NCBI GenBank assembly: GCA_947494335.1
Contig: CANLUT010000003.1
Coordinates: 349,705 to 413,704, forward strand
Source: Oligoflexales bacterium
GTDB lineage: Bacteria; Bdellovibrionota_B; Oligoflexia; Oligoflexales; RGVZ01
Reading direction: 5' to 3'
DNA length: 64,000 bases
Shown here: positions 51,701 to 63,700 of the stretch, piece by piece
Layout of the letters: each line of letters starts with the position of its first letter
Position numbering within the stretch: the stretch's first letter is position 1
Made by a program: the position numbers and the translations under genes
The notes under the pieces: model-generated
Told to the model about the DNA's origin: nothing
Databases searched by the model: none
Seen by the model: only the letters and a program-made list of their open reading frames with translations

Positions 51701-54700
51701 GGTGAACGTAACGGTCGGATTCTGAGATGCACCAAACGTATTGGGCGATATAGATGTGTAAGCAATGACTGGCCCCGCTGAGTCAACTACAATTGCTTTC
51801 TGACCCGATAAGCTTGATGGTCCACCGAGGGTAGGTAACCCAAGAGATGCAGTGTTACCTGCGATATCTGTAATTGTTCCACCATTCAGTGCTAGAGCGG
51901 AAGTGGAAGCCACTTCGAGCGGACTTGCATTTTGGCCAGCTGCTACGGTGTAGTTGAACTGTATAACCTTCGTACCGCTACCCGAGACATAATTTACGGC
52001 TGTGTTTGACCCGCCGGTGGCCAAAGTGAGCTGAGGCGTTCCGGTTACCGTCACGTTTTCAGCAAAGGTCACAGTCACGGCAATGGCCGATCCCAGCCCA
52101 TAGGTTCCGTTGGAAGCTGTCGAGCTGACCGAGGTTACAGCTGGAGCAAGGCCGTCATGGGTATAACTTGCGATTGCGGCACAACCTGACACGTTACCGG
52201 CAACGTCCGTACCCCTAACGAAGATGCTTGTGGTGGCATTAGCAGTCAATGAGGTTGTAACCAAGGCGTTGTTACCTGCAGTTCCAGCTACTGAACCCGA
52301 AGCTGCTACTGAACATGCCGCATCACTAAATAGCCTCAAGGCAGTCGTGGCTTCAGACATGTTTAGTGTAATCGTTGGAGTCTGGCTGGTGCCGGTCAGT
52401 GAAGAATTTGGTGCGACTAATGTTGCCACTGGCGCAGTCGTATCAATAATAAGGGAGGTGTTGGCCGCTAAACTACCGACGAAGCCCGAGGTTGGTAACG
52501 TCACGCTTGCGTTATTGCCAAAGCTATCACGGATGGTGCCACTGTTGAGAGCCAGTGCTGCAGTATTTGGATAGTCAAGTTTTACTATGTTGTCGCCAGC
52601 ACTCACAATATAGTTGAAGGTGAGCGTATTGGTGCCAGAGCCACTTGAGTAATTGACGGCTGTGTTTGCAAGGCTGGTGACTAAAGTCAGCTGAGGTGTA
52701 CCCGTTACGGTCACAGCTTTGGAGAATGTAACTGTAATTGGCACCGACTGACCTACCCGATAACTGCCGTTTGCCAATGTTGACGAAACGTTGGTTACCG
52801 TAGGTGGTGCACTGTCGTTGGTGTAAGTCACGATATTGGTACAAGTGGAGACGTTACCAGCTGTGTCTGTCGCCTGAGCGTAGATCACGGTCGTATTGTT
52901 AGAGTTTACATTAGACGTTACCGTGATACCGGGTGCAGCAAATACCGTATTGGCGACTGTGGCAGAACGCGGCGTAGCACAAGCTGCATCATAGAAGAGC
53001 GCCATGGTCGACGTTTCAGACACTGTACCCAAAATAGTTGGCGTTAAGGTTGCGGCCGGATTAGACGGACTCACCGACGACAGCGTAATCGTAGGTGCCA
53101 AGACATCGTAGGTGACTGACGTATCGGTTCCAGTCGAACTCGAGTTCCCATTGCCGAATGTATCAACTACGGCATTAGCCGCAATTCCTGGAATCACAGT
53201 TCCTGAGGTCGTAACACTCGTAGCCTGGAGTGACCAAGTAATGTTATCAGCGGTGCTAAGCGACCAGGTTATACCAGCTGCCGTGCCGGATTGGACAATA
53301 TCCGCTGTAGTGAAGCTTGCTGGGTTGATCGCCGTGGAGAACACAACCGTGAACCTTACTGGCGCAATGTTGACTGGATCCACTTGTCCTGCGGCTTGGT
53401 TAAGTGTCACAGACAATGCCGCTGGCGAATAGCTCACACTCTCTGCCGAATCACTAGCTGAAACATTAGCGTTGCCAGCCACATCGGTAACACCATTGGC
53501 GGCGATCCTTGGAATGAGCGTACCGGCGGTCGCCGCAGTGGCGGCAACAGTGAACGTCTGATTATTTCCGGAATTCGTTACAGCCCAGTTAACGCCTGTG
53601 GCAGTACCCGTATTTGAAATATCAGCTGCCGTAAACGATGCAGGAACAATGCTTTCTGAGAATGTAACGGTGAAGTTCATGGGCACAGAGTTAGTAGATG
53701 CCACTTGGCCAGCAGCACGAGCAAAGCTTGAGATGCTTGGAGGTGTCGAATCATGGGTATAAGTCGTGAGGAGTGTACAGACTGAAGCGTTAGCCACGGC
53801 GTTGACGGCCTTACCATAAATAGTTGTAGCGCTGTTAGCGGTGAGCGTAAACGTCGTAACAGGCTGTGTAGCACCCGTTGCCACAGCGGTTGCTGCTGAC
53901 AGAGCTGTACCACAACCCAAGTCACTATAGAGTGTCACATTGACCGCTTCTGATGCCGTAACAGATACCGCAGGCGTTCTACTTGTTCCTGGTGAGGTCG
54001 GTGATACAGATACATAAGATAGCGTCGGCGGCGTTGTATCAATGACAATCGCTTTTTGAGCTGCCAAGCTTCCTACACCGCCAGGAACAGCCAGTGTCAG
54101 CGTTGCTTCGTTGCCAGCTATATCCTTGATGCTAGCACCGTTGCCGGAGAGAGCAGATGTGGATGCATAGTCTAGATCGGCGGAAGACTGACCAATGGCT
54201 ACCGTATAGTTGAACGTTAGTGTGTTAGTTCCTGAGCCGCTAACAAAATTAACGACTGCGTTGTTTGCTCCGCCACCCGTCGCCAATGTTAGCTGAGGTG
54301 TTCCGCCTGTGACATTAACGACTTCACTGAATGTCACCGTGACTGGGACGACTTGCGCAACCTTATAGGTTCCATTGGCAGCAGTTGAACTAACTGACGT
54401 GACAGTCGGAGCTGCGCTGTCATTAGTATAACTGGTCAGAGATGTACAACTTGACAGGTTACCCGCAAGATCTGTTACGCGACCAAAGATCGCGGTGGCG
54501 GCATTCGCAGGAAGTGATGTGGTTGTTATGGCATTAGCACCAGCGTTACCAGTTAAACCCGCGACTGAAATAGCAGAGTTACAGGTACTTTCACTGAAGA
54601 GTCGTACATTTGATGCCGCCTCAGATAGACTGACGTTGACCTGCGGTGTGAGGCTCGTATTGGGCGATGTTGGAACAATCGAAGCATAGGAGATCGTTGG

Positions 54701-57700
54701 AACTGTCGTATCGATCACCAGCGTCTTATTGGTGCCTAAGCTTCCAGCGGTATTTGGGGCGGGTAGGGTGAGAGATGCATTGTTGCCCATCGCATCTTTA
54801 ACGGTACCGCCATTGAGAACAAGAGACGACGTCGCCGCGTAATCCAGCTTCGCAGTGTTGTCGCCTGCAAATACGGTGTAGTTGAAAGTAAGGGTATTTG
54901 TGCCTGTGCCGCTGGTATAGTTCACAGTCGTAGTGGATGCACCGGTTGTCATTGTAATCTGCGGAGTGCCAGTAACCGTAACAACTTTTGAGAATGCGAC
55001 CTGCACTGGAACGACTTGGCCACCTTTGTAGCTACCACTTGCAAGACTAGAATTCACGCCTGTTACGGTCGGTGCAATACCGTCATGAGTATATGTGACA
55101 AGCTCCGTACAACTTGATGCGTTACCCAGAGAGTCGACTGCACGGCCGTAAATCACTGTGGTAGAATTCGACGCCACGTTGCTCGATAGGGTGACACCAG
55201 GGCTTGCAAAAACAGCATTGCTCGTTGCCGAAGATTTTTGGGTCGAACAGCTTGAATCATAGAAAAGAGTCACGGTCGAGGTCTTAGAAGCCGTACCAAG
55301 CACGGTTGGGGTCAGCGAGTTTCCAGGGTTGCCTGGGGTTAGAGCCACGAACGCGAGAGTAGGCGCCGTCACATCGTAAGTGACCGTATTGTCCGAGGAC
55401 GTTGAAGCGGCATTATTGTTGCCGAAAGTATCTGTTACTGAGTTCGCCGCAATTGACGGTATAACGGTACCGGTCGCCCCAACCGCCGTAGCAGAGAGGG
55501 TCCATGTGATGTTATCGGTTGATGCCAAGCTCCACGTAACCCCTGTAGCCGTGCCGTTTTGCACGATATCGGCAGTCGTGAAGCTCGAGGAACCGACCGC
55601 GCGAGAGAACACGATCGTATAGTTAATTGGCGCGACTCTTACTGGATCAGCCTGACCAGCTGCCTGATTGATTGTAAGCGTGTAACCTGCTGACATGTAG
55701 TTTACGCTATCACCAGAATCGGTCTGACTCGTGTTGGTGTTACCAGCGAGGTCGGACACAGCACCAGCGATGAGTCTTGGAATTAGAGTCCCTGTTCCTG
55801 AGGTCGTAGCTGACACTGTGAATGTGGTGCTGTTGATCGAGGTCACGGCCCAAGCAACACCGTTGGCAGTACCGGCATTCATAATATCAGAAGCAGTAAA
55901 CGACGAGGTGTTAACCGGCTCGTTAAACACGAGCGTAAAGTTCACTGGCACTGAGTTGGTAACTGTTGGTTGGCCTGACGCCCTAGCAAACGAAGAAACA
56001 CTAGGGCCAATACTATCATGGGTGTATGTGACCATTCCTGTACAGCTTGATGCATTACCAACAGAATCGACAGCCTTGGCGTGGATACCCGTCGCCGTGT
56101 TGACAGTAAGTCCACCCGTCGTGACCGTCTGACCTGGGCCGGCTACCAGTGACGTCTCAGCCGAGATGGCATCAGTACATGAAACATCTTTATACAGAGT
56201 AACCGCAGCGGCCTCGGATAGATCCATGGTTACAGTTGGAGTTTGGCTTTGGCCGGGGCTAGTCGGTGCAACAGATGTATAACTGATAGTTGGCGCCGTG
56301 GTGTCAATCACAAGCGTTCTCTGACCGGCCAAGCTGTTGACTCCACCAACAGGTGGTAGTGCAAGATTAGCACTATTGCCAGAGCCATCAAAGATCGTGC
56401 CGCCATTGAGCGTCAGTGACGACGTCGCGACGTAATCAAGACTTGCCGTGCTATCAGCAGGCGCAACCGTGTAGTTGAATGTGAGGGTATTTGTGCCGCT
56501 ACCGGATGCATAAACCGCATTACTGCCCGCACCGCCCGAAGCAAGAGCTAGACGTGGCGAGCCAGCAACCGTTACCACTTCGGAGAAGGTAACCTGAACG
56601 CTAATAAGTTGTCCCACACCGAATGTTCCGCTGTTTTGCTGCGACGTAACAGAAGAAACTGTCGGAGCAACGCCGTCGTGAGTGTAACTGGTCAACGATG
56701 TACAGCCTGACACGTTACCTGCTGTATCAGTTGCCTGACCAAAGATTGATGTCACGGCGTTTGCAGGGAGAGTTGATGTTGTGACTGTGTTTGGACCAAG
56801 TATTCCCGCAGCCGATGCTGAAATGGCATTGTTACAACCAGCATCGCTAAAGAGTCGGTAGCTTGTCACGATCTCAGAAACATTCACTGTAAGCCCTGGT
56901 GTTTGGCTTGTACTTGGGGACACAGGCGAAATAGAGGTAAAGGCAATGGTTGGTGCAGCCGTATCAATGACTAGAGATTTATTGGCAGACAAGCTACCCG
57001 CAGCCGCAAGTGCCGGCAGCGTTAAACTGGCGTTGTTGCCAAGGCCGTCTTTTATGGTGCCGCCGCTTAGAGACAGTGCATTGGTGGCGGTATATTCGAG
57101 TTTGTTAGACGTATCGCCCGGTGCAACCACATAGTTGAATGTCAGAGTGTTAGTACCGGTGCCGGACAGATAACTTGTAACTGCAGGAGTTGCCCCAGCA
57201 GCAATCGTGATCTGTGGAATCCCCGTCACGTGAACCACTTTTGAGAATGTCACGTCGATTGGAATCGCCTGGCCAGCCTTATAATTGCCGTTGGCGAGGC
57301 TAGACGTAACATTTGTAACAGTTGGTGAGGCGCTATCGTTGGTGTAGCCAACCAAACTAGTACAGGTCGAGCTATTACCCACAGCGTCAATGGCGCGTGC
57401 GAAAATGGTGGTGGTGGAATTGGCAGCAACATTACCCGTCAGCGTAATGCCTGGGCTCGCAAACGCCGCGTTAGCAACAGATGCGGATTTTGGCGTCGAA
57501 CAAGTATTATCAAAGTACAGGGTGACCGTCGACGGCTCAGAGACAGTTCCGAATAGGGTCGGAGTGAACGTCGCAGCTGGATTCGAGGGACTTAATGACG
57601 AGTACGTGACCACTGGAGCAGTGACATCATAGGTCACAACTTTATCTGTGGATGTAGATGTACCGTTGTTATTTCCAAAGTCATCAACGACCGTGTTGGA

Positions 57701-60700
57701 TTGGATGACCGGGATAATGGTGCCCGATCCGCCAGTAATTGCTGTAGCGGTAAGATTCCAAGTGATATTATCTGTGGAGCTCAAGGCCCAAGTGATGCCA
57801 GTCGCTGAACCGGTTTGCACAATGTCGTTGACCGACAAGCTCGTCGACCCAACGGGGGCAGAGAATACGACCGTGTAGTTAATTGGCAAGCTATTGACTG
57901 GATCCGCCTGACCAGCAGCTTGATTCAGAGTCACCGTAAAGGTTGCAGCTGTATAGTTGACCGAATCACTGGCCGTATAAAGAGTCGCGGTCGCGTTTCC
58001 AGCTAAATCAGTGACTGCGCCTGAAGCCAAGCGTGGCACGATCGTACCGTTTGTTCCGGTGATTGCTGAGACTGTGTAGACTGTCGAGCTAACTTGAGAG
58101 ACTTCCCAGCTCACACCAGTCGATGTGCCTGAGTTACTGAAATCAGCCGCGGTAAGTGTCCCTGCGATAATAGGCTCACTGAATGTCACAGTGAAGCTGA
58201 CGGGCAGTGAGTTAGTCAGAGCTGATTGACCAGCTGTTCTAACGAACGATGTGGCCTGCGGCACCATGTCATCGTTCGTGTAGGTTGTAAGACTTATACA
58301 AGCTGACGTATTACCATAGGCGGCGACTGCTATACCGTAGATACTGGTCTGAGCATTAGCCGACAGTGTCAAGGTCTGAATGCTTTGAGCCGGAGCCGTT
58401 GTCACAGCTGTAGCACCGGAAATTGCACTTGAACATTGGTTATCACTGTAGAGGGTTACAGTGGCATTCTCGTTGACACTGACACCAACAAACGGCTTAC
58501 GATCTGGATTTGGCGACGATGGCGATAAGGTCGTGTAAGTGAGTGTTGGTGGATTGGTTTGAATGACGAGAGCCTTCTGTGCCGCAAGGCTATTACCAGA
58601 TGCAAGATCGGGCAGGGCTAAAATTGCGTCGTTGCCCGAGTTATCTTTGATAGTGCCACCGTTCGCTGAGAGCGAGGCCGTCGACTGGTACTGTAGGTCG
58701 CCCGAGGCGTCACCGAGAGCGATCACATAATTAAACACGAGTGCAGTCGTGCCAGATCCGGAAACATAATCTACCACAGCATCAACAGTACCAGTTTCAA
58801 GCGTCAACCGCGGCGCACCTGTGACGTTGACCACTTCAGAGAAGTTAACCGTTACGTTGACAGTCTGTCCAACCCGGTACGTATTGTTTACGCTCGTTGA
58901 CGAAACTGATGAGACTGTGGGCTGGATGCCGTCGTGAACATAAGTGGTCAAGGATGTACAAAGTGACCCGTTGCCTGCTATATCAGTTGCTTTTGCAAAC
59001 AACGTAGTGGAGCCATTGGCGTTGAGCATGGACGTTGTGATGAGATTTGTTCCAGCAACTCCAGGGTCCGAAGCGGATACAACTGCAGAACAGTTCGAGT
59101 CACTATATAAAACGATACTCGATGTTACCTCAGAAGCCGTCAACGAGACCTGCGGTGTCTGCGTCGCACCGGGAGCCGTTGGAGTTATAGAGTTGAAAGA
59201 AACTGTTGGTGCCTGCGTATCGATCACGTATGAACGGTTAAATCCAAGACTTCCAGACGCTCCTGGGCTCGCCAATGTCAATATTGCATTGTTACCAACA
59301 GCATCTTTGATACTGCCAGTTCCCGCGCTGAGTGATGTCGTCGCAGCGTAGTCGAGATCAGCAGTTGTGTCACCGGGGCCTACCACATAGTTAAACGTAA
59401 GTGTCGTTGTTCCAGATCCCGACGCGTAATTCACCGTAGCGCCACCTGCCCGAGCAGCAAGGGTGAGCTGCGGGACGCCCGTGACAAATACGTTTTTGGA
59501 GAATTCGACTGTTATTGGTATCTGCTGGCCCGCTTTGTAAGACGCATTGGACAAGGTTCCAGAAACATTGACCACTGATGGTTGAACACTGTCGTGATTA
59601 TAGGTAACCAGCGAGGTACATGTGGACTGGTTTCCCGCGGTGTCAGTTGCTCGGGCGTACAGAATAGTCGACCCATTAGCATTTACGTCATTGGTCAGGG
59701 TCATACCAGGCGATGCGAAGATCGTGTTGGCAGCTGTGGATGACTTTGGCGTAGTACATGCTGAATCAAAATAAAGAGCAACCGTTGAAGCCTCCGAAAC
59801 TGCGCCTTTAACTGTAGGCTTCAGCTCCGAGGATGGGTTTGCTGGGAGAATAGAATTGTAGGTAATAGTAGGCGAAGTAATATCATAGGTTACAGAGTTG
59901 TCCGTGGATGTAGATGCGGCGTTGTTATTACCAAATGTATCAACCACACGGTTGGCCGCAATCGACGGAATAATTGTTCCTGCAACGCTTACGGCATTGG
60001 CGCTTAGATTCCACGTGATATTATCTGTGGTACTGAGGGCCCAAGTAATTCCAGACGCCGAACCGTTTTGCGTAATATCGTTAGTTGCAAACGTATTGGA
60101 ACCAACTGCGCGCGAGAAGACAACCGTATAGTTAACCGGGAGTGTGTTGATAGGATCTGCTTGGCCACCCAATTGGTTGACGGTCACGGTATATGATGAT
60201 GCCAGATAGTTAACCGTATCCGCTGCATCTACAAATGCCCCAGACGCGTTGCCAGCCAAGTCATTGATCGAAGCGGCAAGCAGCCTTGGGCGAAGGGTGC
60301 CGTTACCAGAAGCCGTCGCCGATATGGTATAAACCGTCGTGGTCACAGGTGTCACGGTCCAGGTCACACCCGTAGCGGTTCCGGTATTACCAATATCGGC
60401 AGCCGTGAGTGACGATGACACAACCGGTTCATTGAACGTTAATGTATAGGCGATCGGCACTGAGTTAGTGGTGAGCGGCTGGCTCGTGCCCTTCACAAAT
60501 GACGCCACTGTTGGAGCAATCGTATCGTTTGTATAAGTCACGAGCGTCGTACAAGATCCGGCGTTATTCACACCATCAACGGCTTTTGCGTAGATTGTGG
60601 TTGCAATATCGCTGCTCAATGCTGTCGTCGTGATCGTCTGGCCGCTACCAGCAGTAAGCACCGTCGCTGCTGAGACTGCTACCGTACAAGTATTCTCACG

Positions 60701-63700
60701 ATAGAGGGTCACCGTCGCAGCTTCAGTCAAGTTCATACTGACTGTTGGTGTCAATGTTGGCGCTGTTGCCGCCGGAGAAATGGACTCATATGTAATAGAA
60801 GGCGCTGTTGTATCGATCACAATTGCTTTTTGCGCACCTAAGGTGTTCGGCCCAAGTAACGCTGGTAAGGCAAGCAAGGCATTATTGCCTGAAATGTCTT
60901 TGATCGTTCCACCGTTCAGGGTGAGAGACGATGCCGAGGAGTACTCCAAGTCTGCCGCGTTATCACCTGCTGCTACCACGTAGTTGAACGTTAGGGTATT
61001 GGAACCAGAACCAGAAACATAGTTTGCGGCTCCGTTAGCTGAACCTGTAGCCAATGTGATACGCGGAGCACCTGTTACATAGACAGTTTCAGAATATGCC
61101 GCCGTTATAACGATTGTTTGACCAACTCCGTAGGTGCCGTTAGTGGTCGTTGAGGTAACACTTGTAACAGCTGGAGCAGCTCCGTCATGAGTATACACCG
61201 TCATTGAGCTGCAAAGACCAACGTTGCCGGCAGGATCAGTTGCCCGCGCGAAAATCGATGTTGTTCCGTTAGCTGTGAGGCTTGTGGTAGTAAGAGCATT
61301 TGGACCAGCTACACCCGCCCCTGCTGCCGAAATCGGCGCCGAGCAGCTGGCATCGGAGAAGAGTCTAAGGCTAGTTGCAGCCTCTGATAGGTTGACGGTC
61401 AATGTCGGTGTTTGTGTGGCACCTGGTGATACCGGGTTAATGGATGAGAATGTGACTAACGGATCGGTCGTATCGATAATCACTGCCTTCTGACCTGCAA
61501 TACTCGCGATACCGCCCACTTGTGGCAAAGTCAGTGTTGCGTTATTGCCTACGGAATCACGGATCGCTCCACCGTTGAGCGCCAGAGCAGATGTAGACGC
61601 GAAATCAAGATCAGCCGACGTATCACCAGCTGATACGGTGTAGTTGAATGTCAAAGTTGCGGTACCAGATCCACTCGTGTAGTTGACGACGGAGTCTACG
61701 GCACCGGTCTCAAGGGTGATCTGAGGGCTGCCGGTTACTGTGACTGCTTCAGAGAAGGTCACTTCAATTGGCACCACCTGTCCTACTTTGTAACTGCCGT
61801 TAGCCAGACCCGATGTGACACTAGCCACCGTTGGAGCTGTGCTGTCGTTGGTATAGGTCACTAAGTTCGCACAGCCAGAAGCGTTACCGGCAGGATCTAT
61901 GACCTTACCGTAGATGGTCGTCGTCGTATTGGCATTAACGATACTGTTGACCGTGATACCAGGGGTTGTAAGTACAGTGTTAGCCACGGCCGCAGACTTC
62001 GGCGAGCTACAGCTTGCATCATAATAAAGAGTAACGGTCGACACTTCAGACGCAGAGCCAAACACCGTCGGGGTGAGAGTTGCTCCGGTTAAGCCTGGGC
62101 TGAGTGATGAGAAAGACAGTGTCGGAGTCACAATATCGTAGGTCACCGTGTTGTCGGTTCGAGTTGATGCACCGTTTTGGTTACCAAACTCGTCGACGAC
62201 CGTATTTGCGGCAATCGTTGGGATCACGGTACCAGACCCGCCCGAGATGGCAGTCGCCTGCAGGTTCCAGGTGATATTGTCAGCTGTGGCCAAAGACCAG
62301 GTAATGCCACTTGCAGTGCCGGTTTGGACGATGTCACCCACTTCAAAGCTTGATGAACCCACGGCGGTTGAGAAGACCACGGTGAAGTTCAGAGGAAGGC
62401 TATTAATTGGATCAGCTTGGCCAGCTGCCTGATCCACACTAACTGTAAACGTGGCAGCCGCGAAGTTGACCGTCTGACTTGCATCTTGAAGACTGCCGTT
62501 TAGGTTTCCTGCAATATCACTAACCGATCCTGCCGCCAGGCGAGGAATGATCGTACCGTTACCAGCAGTGGTAGCAGCTACTGTGTAGGTCGTGCTGTTG
62601 ACTTGGGTTAGTTCCCAGACCACGTTAGCTGCAGTACCCGAGTTGGTAATGTCTCCAACTATAAACGAGGACGCAGCAATGGGCTCACTGAAGATGAGCG
62701 TAAAGTTGGCAGGCAAGCTATTGGTTGATGCAATCTGACCAGCTGTTCTGACAAACGAGCTTACAGTTGGAGCCACGTTATCGTGAGTGTAAACCACCAA
62801 GCTCGTGCATGCTGAAGTATTGGCAAAGGCAGCTACGGCCTTAGCATAAATATTAGTTACGGTGTTGGCGACTAGAGTCGATGTGGTCACGGTTTGGCCA
62901 GCAGCAGACGCGACTGCGGTTGGTGCAGAAATGGCTGCACTACAGCTGTCATCACTATAAAGAGTAACAGTAGAAGCCTCAGTCAGGGTCATCGTCACCG
63001 TTGGTGTACGAGACATGCCAGGTGTTGCAGGCGAGATCGACTGGTATGTAATCATTGGTGGAGCCGTCAGGATCTGAATAGCCTTTTGACCTGCCAGACT
63101 CGAACCACTGCCAAGGGCAGCAAGTTCAAGGTTGGCGTTGTTTCCTGCTAGATCTTTAATCGTGGCGGCTGCCGCAGTCAGAGCACTAGTCGACTGATAA
63201 TCAAGGTCACTAGAACCATCCGCAAGGGCAATCACATAGTTAAAGGTCAGAGTCGTTGTACCAGAGCCAGAAGCGTAGTTAGCGACCGTGTCTACTGCAC
63301 CCGTCTCAAGGGTGATCTGAGGAGTACCGCCCACCACAAACACGGGCTCGGTAAAGGTCACCGTCACTGGTACCGTCTGACCAACGCGGTAGCTGCCATT
63401 TTCCGCAGTCGAACTAACCAATGTCACAGTGGCCGGCGTATTATCGTGGGTGTAGCTGGTCATGGATGAGCAGCTTGATGTGTTGCCAGCTGCATCTGTT
63501 GCTTGAGCGAAGATTGCCGTTACGGCGTTAGCAGTCAACGAATCTGTCGTGATCAGGTTAGCGCCAGATGTACCGACTCGAGACGTAGAGATCGCAGCAC
63601 CGCAGCTTGAATCATTGTAAAGTCTGACATTGGCAACGGCCTCAGAGAGATTAATTCCAACTTGCGGCGTCTGGCTCATGCCAGGAGAGACTGGGTTGAT

